Assembly (NCBI GenBank): GCA_030272585.1
Contig: BSYQ01000005.1
Coordinates: forward strand, 4,619,501-4,683,500
Reading direction: 5' to 3'
From: Bryopsis sp. KO-2023
Lineage: Eukaryota; Chlorophyta; Ulvophyceae; Bryopsidales; Bryopsidaceae
Length of the DNA stretch: 64,000 nt
Shown here: positions 55,751 to 64,000 of the stretch, one piece after another
How positions within the stretch are numbered: the first letter of the stretch is position 1
Layout of the letters: every line of letters starts with the position of its first letter
Translations under genes and position numbers: made by a program
Notes under the pieces: model-generated
The model's database searches: none
Told to the model about the DNA's origin: nothing
Seen by the model: only the letters and a program-made list of their open reading frames with translations

Positions 55751-57870
55751 AAGGGGATGGGCATGAGGTGACAGAAAGAAAAGGGAAGAAAAAGTTGAAA
55801 AGAAAAGGGGGGGGGGGGGTTATCGGGAAACGTTGCTGTATAAATGATGTTGTCAATGCACAAACAACACGACCATTGGAGGAGATTCAGGGGAGTAGTA
55901 GGTTTGGGGTTTTCCCAAAAAAAAAAAAAGAGAGAGAGAGGGGGGGAGGGGAGGGAAGAGGGAAAAAAACAAATAAGAAGGAATTAGTTGGGATGGCCTT
56001 GAAAGCAAGCAGCCATATACCCTTTAAAAAAAAAAAAAAAACAGCTGAAGAGAGTACTACTAGGTAGAGTGTTTTTTTTGGTTTTGTTTTTTGTCAAGTT
56101 TGAAAAAAAAAAATTGGACATGTTTTGGAAGCATGGTATTTTTCTTCCCATTTTTTTTTCTTGTTCTTTCTTTTTTTCGTTTTTGTTTTGTGGAGGAGAG
56201 GAAGTCAGTTTTTGGAATGGTTGATTTTATGTAATTCGGTGGCTTGATTTTTTCCCCCCCAAATTCAAATTTCTAATCGTGGTTGGTTACCCTCCTTAAA
56301 AAGAAAAAGAAAAAGACCATAAAGAAAAACATTACTCTCTCTCTCCATCTCTGTCTTTCTCTCTTTTCTCTCTCTCTCTCTCTTTTTCACTTTTTTTCTT
56401 TTCTTTTTTATTCTTGGTTTGGGTTCAAGAATTGACCAGAACCGGGCGATGTAGTTTAGAGAATCACTGTTTGATCGGGGAAGATTTATAAATAGCAAAA
56501 CAAAAACACATATAGCACTTGATTGTTCATTCAGGAAAGGGTTTCGGTTTGGAGTGGAATGCAGGGGACCTTGGAAAACAATCGCACTGGAACAAACAGC
56601 GAACAAAATGGGTCGTTTTGAGGGGGGGCTGACTGAGAGTTTTTCGATACTCTCAAAGGGGTTGGGTTCAGAAGCCACGCGATTTTTTTTTTTCTTTTAT
56701 ACAAAAAGTTACTGAATTTCATGAAATCTGTATTTCGAAAATATGACATTGATTGATTGGGCAAGGGCTTGCTGTTTTCCTTTTCTTTAAAAAAAAAGAA
56801 TGGCAAAAGATATTATTAAAGCTGGGGTATGTTTTGAAGAAAAACAGTTTTGAAAACAGCTCGATGGTGGAGGGAATTTTTATATCCCCAAAAAGAAAAA
56901 CATGGGAAAAAAAAGTATAGAAATTGGCATATGCCGATTCTTTAAATTGGCTTTGTTTGGTTCCTCTTCGTTGGGGGGTTTCTTTTTTTTTTTTTTTTTT
57001 TCGGGAAAAGAAAATGCTTTTTGTTTTTTGGTCTAACAGTATGCGTATGTACAAAGGCATATTCATGTGTATCGATAGTTTGATGGGCTAATTGTTTTTT
57101 TGTCCGAAAAATTGTTTGTTTTTGATGACCGGGGAACCCCTGGCCAATTGTAGAGGGCTGAGATTGCTTTAAATGTGGAATGCTGGCCAAAGTGTATTAT
57201 TCTGTTGTTTTTTTCTGTGTTTTTTCTTGTTATTAATGCAACGAAGATACATGGCAGTGCATTGTGACATAGGAAGACCTACATGCACAAATGTATTGAT
57301 ATTATTCGAGGAGCTATTATCAGCCATGTTTCACAAAAGTCAAGAAATGCAGAGTGAGAAGGGCTTGGAAGAGGGAGACCTCTCAACCCCTGTGTCTTTT
57401 TGCCTTATTTCCAGATGCACATGCCTAAAGAGAAAAGGAAGGATATATCTTTAGCACTAATTCGTCGAAGAGGGTACCTTCAGAGAGGAACATATTTTCC
57501 AGTGTCCAAAATTTGCATGGATATTTCGATAGTGTGTGATTCTTGTTATCACAGTTCTTGAAGGCCTGAATCAATTATGGGGGGTGATGGCCTCTTTTTG
57601 CTGTAATTGATTGAAGGCCTGAATCTCGCCTGACCTGAGTTAGCGACAAGGCCAACGCCAAAAAAAGAGCGGACCTCGGAGGTAGCTCTGTGCTGGGGTG
57701 CGTAAAATTCGGCGTGATTTTCCAGGGTTGAGTTTGGCAAGGATAAGAAAGAAAGGAAGAAATGTGGACCTCGGGTGGAGAAAGAATGGCGAACGAGGTG
57801 GATTCAGAAGTCACTGAAATCAATTCAGCTTTTTTATAAATTTTTCAGGGACAGTGAAAGAACCCCCTTG
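55751..57870. other. Gene-poor AT-rich interval
   Basis: About 2.1 kb without a supportable gene. It includes poly-A/poly-G stretches near 55.8-56.1 kb, a (TC)n tract near 56335-56385 and a long poly-T at about 56982-57001. Short frames in 57.1-57.5 kb show no family similarity. Confidence 0.5.
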
Positions 57871-58395
57871 ATGCAGACAAATTCGCACGTTGCGATGAAC
57901 AACGCCTGTTACGACGAGGACACGGTCCGCAGGCTTGCAAATATGATTGTGAAGAAGCTGAATGGAGCACCCATTCATGGAGTATCTCTGTTGATGACAA
58001 CTTTGTCGGCGGTCATTGTGTTTTGCGTTTTGCTACTGCAATCAGAAGTTCCCACAGCCTGTGCGGTCAACTTGGTCTTAATGATTTTGGCTGTTCCACT
58101 TGGCGTTCTTTTGGTGCGTCGAGATGCGAAGAGAAAAAAAGGTTTTTCAGACAGCTGTCGAGGGTTGGTGGCCACGATGCATTGCCTTATCCTTGGAAGA
58201 TCGATAATACAACATTCACATAATGCAAGGATGTGGGGAGAAGCGGGTTACTCTGGAGGTTCAATAATCAAATCATCAATTCGAATTCCAGATCAATCTC
58301 TGCGTAGAGACTTCGTACATGGTTTTGAAAGAAACACATTCTTTTACAGCGCAATGATACGCCTCCAGTACCAGTCCTTAACGGAGTATTGTTAA
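57871..58395 (+). CDS. Orphan membrane protein ORF, two predicted helices
   Basis: An intron-free frame of 174 codons begins at the first in-frame ATG (MQTNSHVAMNNACYDEDTV). Two adjacent hydrophobic stretches, VSLLMTTLSAVIVFCVLLL and AVNLVLMILAVPLGVLLV, are followed by a basic loop RRDAKRKK and a soluble C-terminus. The frame is open upstream to a TTTTTCAG acceptor-like site near 57842-57849, so a 5' exon is possible. No family is recognised. Being intronless in an intron-rich region makes it either a young gene, a last exon, or chance. Confidence 0.4.
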   Translation: MQTNSHVAMNNACYDEDTVRRLANMIVKKLNGAPIHGVSLLMTTLSAVIVFCVLLLQSEVPTACAVNLVLMILAVPLGVLLVRRDAKRKKGFSDSCRGLVATMHCLILGRSIIQHSHNARMWGEAGYSGGSIIKSSIRIPDQSLRRDFVHGFERNTFFYSAMIRLQYQSLTEYC

Positions 58396-58962
58396 AGCAC
58401 CTTTGATGTTTGTTTGTTGTTTGTTAAAGCACCTGTTTGTGAGCTTATAGACGCTGGAATGACAAAAACACCAAAAACACCTTCAGTTCATTTACTCAAT
58501 AATATGGCTACTGTAGAAGGGCTAAATATATATATAATATAATATAATTATTGATTAACCAATCCGGAATCACAATGAAAAATGCAAAATTCAGTTCCTC
58601 AAGTTAGCATCCATTACATTGGCCTATGCCTTACAGGCATGTCAAGTCTTTCTGGACCGGCGGCGGCCGAAGTCCCTTTCGAAAATACCACACACGATTC
58701 CACCCACGCCACCACTTCCCACTTACGAAAGGAAAACAGCTCTCGCCCCGGTCAGGTCCAAATGCAAGTGCTTTCATGCCACCCACGGTGTGGCTCAAAA
58801 TATAACAGAAAGAGGGCTTTCCACTGCTTTTCAAGTGGATTCTGCCCCAGTGTTCACTCCTCCACAAAAGAGGTGAACGATGCTCGTGTACGCCCGAAAT
58901 TATACGTGATCCTCTGGTTGGTGTTTCTTTTTGTTGTTGCTCGATAAACGAACGTGCTGGTA

Positions 58963-60356
58963 CTAGTAGCAGAAGCACTGTGGCACCAACGATCCCAAGG
59001 GGAAAATCAGCAGATTGTGGCTGGGGTCGAAAGAAGCCCCGCTTCGCAGCCCGTTCTTGGCGCATCTGCGCAAAACACGAACAGCAAATGCAGCTCATCA
59101 CCAGTACAAACACGGTTCCAAGCGAACACCACAATCAACAATGCGAGCTCTCTCACCCTGGAGCATCCCAGCAGCACGAGTACTCTGCCACAGTGGTGCA
59201 GACTGGGAGCTGGGAGCCCGCCGTGGTCGAGGAGGAGCCAGAATCAGCAGTGCCATCGCCGCTCGTCGTTGGCGCTGGGTCGCCCACCTCATTAAGGTTG
59301 ATGCTGGTGGCGGTGGAGCTTCCCTCCACGTCGACTCCGCATTCGGAGTTGGTACCCAGTTCGCCTGCGCGCAACACATTCGCACGTTGCTTGCTGTCCA
59401 TGGCGACACAAAAAACGATATTGACAAGAAACAGACGAACCTGTGCAGACTTCTGAAGTTGCGATAGCCAAGGCGTCAGCTATGGCTGTTGTTGCAGAGA
59501 GCACAAACTCGGAGCGGAAAGCCTCTGCCGATCCGCTGCCTTCGACACACGCCCTGGTGCTACCTTCCGCGGCGGCTTTCGCGAATCCCACCGCTATCGC
59601 AGTCAAGTCTCCCATACACACTGCGCCGGATTCGCCGCCGGCTGCGACTGCTACGGCTCGAGCAAATGCTTCTGCATAAGCGGTTGCAAAGGAATCTCCA
59701 CGGGCCACGCTGAAACCGCATCCAAAGCCCTGGCCATCACAGGAGACCTGCACGAGCAAAGCAGGGGGTCAATGCACGAAAGGCTGGGAAAAAAACTGAC
59801 AGTCAACTTCATCCAGGCTACACCGACCTTTGCCAGCGCCTCGAAATAAACAGACGCCACGGCCGTCGCGGCGGCCGTTGCTGCAGCTTGCGCCGATACG
59901 GGACTACACAGATCATTTGTGAGGATCTCCTTGACTTCGCTCTCCAGCTTGGATTCGGCAAATGCGAGAGACTAGGGATCGACACAGCAAAAGCCAATGA
60001 GTTCCTTGCGTTTTCTGGACAAGTTGGGAACAGCATGGAATGCTCACAAGACACGATGCCGACAGTGAGAAGAAGAGCTCTTACATTGCAGCTCGCTCCC
60101 GCCCAGCCCTTGCACGAGCCCGACTTCACCACGAGGCTCACTGAACCGAACACTTGGCAAGAAGTGGTTGAAGTCTGATAGAGGCGTCGACCTGAACGAA
60201 GACATGCAAATGTAAGGCGGCACATCCTAACCAAAAAATGAAAACGACAACCCGCGCCCATCGCACAGAAAAAGGACACTGCTGCACACCTGCCAAAGCT
60301 TGTGGCGGCACCACGAGTGCAAAGAAGGCCAACAGGATTGCAGCATTCATCATCAT
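58963..60356 (-). CDS. Secreted alanine-rich, cysteine-containing protein
   Basis: Six exons (60356-60290, 60191-60085, 59971-59828, 59747-59441, 59364-59157, 59065-58963) join in phase and encode about 311 residues. The N-terminus MMMNAAILLAFFALVVPPQA followed by LAG is a clear signal peptide. A short cysteine segment (SCQVFGSVSLVVKSGSCKG) precedes long alanine-rich helical stretches (AQAAATAAATAVASVYFEAL, SFATAYAEAFARAVAVAAGG, TAIADALAIA) with spaced cysteines, then a Ser/Thr/Gly-rich, low-complexity region and a short C-terminal part ending VPQCFCY. It looks like an extracellular or wall protein. The family is not recognised. The first two exons and their upstream DNA are duplicated at 60801-61213. 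Confidence 0.65.
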
Positions 60357-60396
60357 TGTGAGAAAGAGTTGGGACAACAAAGTCGGTTGACAGTAG

Positions 60397-60797
60397 AGAG
60401 AACGCACGCACACAGCACAGAGAAAACACACCAGTCGTTGCTCTGCGATCCTCGGCAAAGAACTGGTATTTATTTTGTGCGCAGCAGGCCAGTTGCAACT
60501 TTTTCTGTCCGACGTCAGACTTACATAACTTTCAACCACCGCTGGTGTAGTGTTTTGAAAAGCACAAGGCATTTCTGTTTTCCGTGCTTGAAAAAGTGTC
60601 AGAGCAATACGTGCTTCTTTGTAAAGGTACGAAAACGTACAACGACACCCCAACAGTGGTGGTTGAAAGTTATGCACGTTGGACAGGAAAAGTTGTAGCT
60701 GGCTTTCTGCGCACAGCATAAAAACCAGCTCTTCGCCAAGGATCGCAAAGCAAGTCGCGACTGGTGCGATTTCTCTGTGCTCTGTGCGTGCGTTCTT
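60397..60797. repeat. Large imperfect inverted repeat, about 155-bp arms
   Basis: The segment 60397-60552 matches the reverse complement of about 60645-60797 along its length (shared blocks include AACGCACGCAC, CTGCGATCCT, TGCGCAG and ATAACTTTCAACCACC). The loop is about 93 bases. The repeat lies exactly between the two duplicated gene heads and upstream of the intact gene's ATG. Confidence 0.8.
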
Positions 60798-60901
60798 TTT
60801 ACAGCAAAAGGCCTGAGTTCCTTGCGTTTTCTGTGTAAGTTGGGAACAGCATGAAGTGCTCACAAGAGACGATGCCGATAGCGAGGAGAAGAACTCTTAC
60901 G

Positions 60902-61176
60902 TTGCAACTCGCTCCTGCCCAGCCCTTGCACTAGCCCGACTTTACCACCAGGCTCACCGAACCGAACACTTGGCAAGAAGTTGTTGAGGTCTGATAGAGG
61001 CGTCGACCTGAGCGAAGACATGCAAATGTAAGGCGGCACATCTCAACCACACCAGAATAAAACGACAACGTCCGCCCACATCGCGCAAAAAAAGGGCACT
61101 TGTGCTGCACACCTGCCAAAGCTGGTGGCGGCGCCACGAGTGCAAGGAAGGCCAACAGGATTGCAGCGTTCATCAT
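60902..61176 (-). pseudogene. Duplicated 5' part of the alanine-rich protein gene, nonsense-mutated
   Basis: Exon 1 (61176-61113, signal peptide MMNAAILLAFLALVAPPPAL) and exon 2 (61008 to about 60902) copy the first two exons of the neighbouring gene, including both splice sites. A Ser codon TCG in the intact gene is TAG here (60933-60931), cutting the frame after LVVKSG. The remaining exons are absent: the homology ends at about 60801 where the inverted repeat begins. It is a partial tandem duplicate, about 412 bp per copy (59984-60395 and 60801-61213). Confidence 0.75.
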
Positions 61177-61213
61177 TATTGTGAGAAAGAGTCGAGATGG
61201 AAAAATCGGTTGA

Positions 61214-62780
61214 GAGTAAAAGGTTATTCAAAATAACATATTCAGGGAGGATATAGATATCAACAGATGCGTCAACTGAAAAGCATCTCCCATAATAAGC
61301 ACAAACAGCCCATTGATTAAGACTTGAAACAGAAATATTGGGCATCTTTTTTCTTGGGATCAACATAATCTCTCGTTAATACCTGCAATACTCAAGTGGT
61401 CGGATTTATTTCAACCACACAAGGCAAAACTCAAACCCGAACTCGAGATGCTGATAAAACTTCTCTCTACACTGAAACTGTTTTCTTAAACCTAAACGAG
61501 ATAGAACAAGGACACCTTCAAAATAGTCTGCCTGGCCAGGAAATATCCATGGATATTATAGTCCTCCCATATGACTATCCCCGGCTTCCATTCAGGCGGC
61601 TGGGGTTCTCCCACGTTTGGAGGTTCATGTCGACTCGACTTTTGCGCGCCAAGCGGATGTTTTCATTCCCACTTGGCATTTTGGAAAATCATGTGTGATT
61701 GATGTCACTGTCTCTCATTCTTTGCAATCACGGAGTTTGAGAGAGGTTGCAATGAAATGTGATGAACTAGGTTAGGATTCTATTTGTTTTGCAGTGGAGA
61801 CTTTGGGGGGGTTTGGGGGCGTCGATAGTTGTGGAAAGGGCTTGGCAAAAGCTGTTTCTGTCTTTGCACCTTTCACAAGCTTGTGCTTTGCTTGAACAGT
61901 CGTTTTTTAGTGATTCGGTTTCTTATGAGAGGGGGTGATATATTTTTTTCTTTTTGAATGACAATCATTGTTTGTACATACGGACTTGTGTAATAAAGCT
62001 TCCATTCATGTCATTCCAAACCATCTACCAACTGACAAAAATCCCACCACGGCCTCTTGCATCCAATTGCGATTCAAATGGTGTTTTCAAGAAACGATCA
62101 CAGAAAGGGGTGTCTCTCCACGGTCCTCCACGATGCATACTAAAACCTATCATGGCCTGACGCGTCGTTTCGATGCGTCTTCGTGGAGGATCGTAGTGAA
62201 ACGCAATGGTTTCTACTGGTGAACAGTGCCTGACTCCAGAGTAAGAGGAGTTTGTTCGAGACGAGTTTGTTCAAGAGGGAATAGGAGGCTTGCGAGTACG
62301 GGAGCAAAACTCGACCAAAACCGAGGACGAGGGCCAGAACTTCCCGAGTCTTTCCACAGGCGCCTTTCACCTGTTCGTCCAGGCATCACTCATCTTTCAG
62401 TTCCACTCTGGCCATTCATTATCACCACAAACACCGGTCCACCATGAATGACATAGATATATCATGGCAGCCCTTCTCGTGGCGACCATCGTAACGTTGC
62501 AGAACAGAAAAGAACTTGTTTTCCTTGTTTCAGACAATATCACGCACTGAGCGTGGTCTCCATACAACTCTGGAAACCACACATAATCCGTAGCCCAAAG
62601 CACCTCCAGCAGCGGAAGGTGCGTGTAATTTTCACAGGACGTGAGATAAACTAAAACGACGGATAATATCATCCCTGTCACCTATTCTGCTGTGTAGAAC
62701 GCAGTGCGGGCTGATCGCTGCGTCAGTGAGATAGGGAGTTTGGATTATTCAGGCCAAGAAAGAGACGAAGAAGGGGGAGC
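61214..62780. other. Interval without a supportable gene
   Basis: About 1.57 kb between the duplicated gene head and the BTB gene. Frames of up to 100 codons exist but show no similarity or splice-consistent extension. It contains the second copy of the dispersed coding-like fragment. Confidence 0.5.
61820..61916 (-). repeat. Dispersed coding-like repeat fragment, copy 2
   Basis: On the minus strand this reads without a stop as AQACERCKDRNSFCQALSTT followed by IDAPKPP. It aligns over about 97 bases with 7397-7493 on the plus strand. This copy keeps the frame that is broken in copy 1. The family is unknown. Confidence 0.55.
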
Positions 62781-63905
62781 ATGACGGACGTGGTGATTTT
62801 TGATGTTGGAGGGCAAAGGTTTTCGACCACCTTGCAAACGCTCCAGCGATATCCAAAGTCGTTTTTGCCGGCGATGTGCACAGATTGTCATGATGCGGTT
62901 GGAATAGGGAAGGAAATTCACATAGATCGCAGCCCGGCTGGGTTTGGGTGGGTTTTGGAGATTTACAGGTGCGAACAGTCGCATTTACAGTTGTAGTTTC
63001 CTAGTGTTGCTCGTGCGAACAACGAACGTTGCATTGGAAGTATGCACCTAGGACTTTTTGGCTGAAGCCATTGTTACAGAATATTTTGTAACAAAATATT
63101 GAACATCTGAAAATCCATGGATAAGTGTTCCTGGGTTGATCTTCTATGCCATAAGTCTTGGAGAGCACAACCGCTTGTTTGTGATTTGCTGTGGAGTATG
63201 CCGGTGAGCATCAAAATTCCCATACAGGCAGAATTGATGTGGTGGGTGGAATTGCCTCAACCACATGATCTGCTCCACAATTTAGTTTTCATGAGATGGG
63301 TGGCCGCACGCTCAGTTCAATGTTGTGTGCCATTCAGGGGATGTGCAACGAAGATATCTCAGAGCATTCCTTCAGACTGGGGACTGACTGACATGGAGGA
63401 TGAACTGAACTTTTACCAATTGCCCGCTCCAAACCAACTGTTGCCACCTTTCCATGGGGAATCGTTGCTCAGACAGGAAAAAAAGGCACTGAAGACGTTG
63501 GGGGATGAAATGCTGGCTGCTATGAGTGCTGAAGAGGGGAGTATCTACCTTGAAGACAATGTTGGGTTTGGTGTTTGTTTGGATAAGGATAAATCCAGAG
63601 AGAACGCCCTGAAGGCAATATTTTTGGGTCAAGTTACAAATCTTTTAGATGTTGTTACTGTTTTACATAAGACCCGTTTTCATTGGACTCTTCCCATTTC
63701 ATCGATTGGAAATGGAAGATGGAAGTATTGTGGGGTGTCATTCATAACGCTCAGCGACAATCAGTTGGGAATATTGAATGAGCACGTCAGAAAATTTGGA
63801 TTCAGCATTTCGCAGAGTTGTGGTACTCTTCCAGACGGTAAATATGGTACCCTTCATACTTATGGTATGATTCCGCTTTTGAAGGTTGGGTGGCGAGACC
63901 AGTGA
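62781..63905 (+). CDS. BTB/T1-domain (KCTD-like) protein
   Basis: Two exons (62781-62968 and 63338-63905) give about 251 residues. The N-terminal T1-type BTB domain reads VIFDVGGQRFSTTLQTLQRY, EIHIDRSPAGFGWVLEIYR, then after the intron DMEDELNFYQLPAPNQ. The splice joins in phase in the Arg codon of EIYR. T1 BTB proteins tetramerise or pentamerise and often recruit cullin-3. A linker with a basic, charged helix leads to a ~120-residue C-terminal domain (SIYLEDNVGFGVCLDKDKSR to GMIPLLKVGWRDQ) that I do not recognise. The gene could extend past the window if the TGA at 63903-63905 is in an intron. Confidence 0.75.
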
Positions 63906-64000
63906 ACGAGGATGCGAAATTTGACCTGTATGCTGAGCAAGAAAAATGGGGAAGAAACTTTGAAACGAGTGGGTGGTGCAGGCAGAGATGGTTGGTTTTG

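Overview
This is a nuclear genome window from an intron-rich eukaryote of the green lineage, most likely a streptophyte alga or another early-diverging green lineage. The case rests on four plant-type genes: a WRKY zinc-finger factor, the C-terminal part of an ATXR3/SDG2-like H3K4 methyltransferase, a plant-type LSD1-like (LDL/FLD) SWIRM amine oxidase without a tower insertion, and a plant-type glutathione synthetase and histidyl-tRNA synthetase. The species is inferred only to this level. Exons have balanced base composition. Introns are AT-rich, usually 100-800 bases, and carry many homopolymer runs. All gene models here were built by hand from splice sites, reading-phase agreement and family similarity. 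Exon coordinates are my predictions; no transcript data were available.

Layout, left to right: the 3' part of an ATXR3-like gene (+, 95-2599); a WRKY gene (-, 3494-5374); a SOUL/HEBP heme-binding protein with a signal peptide (-, 6022-7072); a poor region with a decayed HEAT-repeat fragment and a small mitochondrial-looking gene (7.4-8.8 kb); the 19-exon DEAH helicase PRP16/DHX38 (-, 10821-19606); SUMO E1 subunit SAE1/AOS1 (-, 20181-22165), head to head with a small membrane protein (+, 22434-23717); an isochorismatase-family hydrolase (-, 24659-26571), head to head with the LSD1-like demethylase (+, 26744-32131); the ribosome-biogenesis WD40 protein DCAF13/SOF1 (-, 32618-35615), head to head with histidyl-tRNA synthetase (+, 35939-38984); a second WD40 protein (-, 39679-41827); glutathione synthetase (-, 43538-47745); an 823-bp TA-flanked DNA transposon (48048-48870); a GH20 beta-hexosaminidase (+, 49183-53014); a headpiece-only villin-domain protein (+, 53945-55750); an orphan two-helix membrane ORF (+, 57871-58395); a secreted alanine-rich cysteine protein (-, 58963-60356) with a partial, nonsense-mutated duplicate (-, 60902-61176) and a large inverted repeat between them; and a BTB/T1 (KCTD-like) gene (+, 62781-63905).

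The genes do not form one pathway. They are unlinked eukaryotic housekeeping and regulatory genes, with a chromatin/RNA theme (methyltransferase, demethylase, splicing helicase, SUMO E1, rRNA processing). Three pairs share short divergent promoters of about 170-320 bp. The less ordinary content is in the non-coding and accessory parts: a dispersed 60-70 bp repeat family seeded in introns; three predicted GC-AG introns with the same donor; abrupt oligo-T/oligo-G junctions throughout the non-coding DNA; a foldback with plant-type telomere repeats inside a demethylase intron; the pogo/Tc1-like transposon; and the duplicated alanine-rich locus at 60-61 kb.
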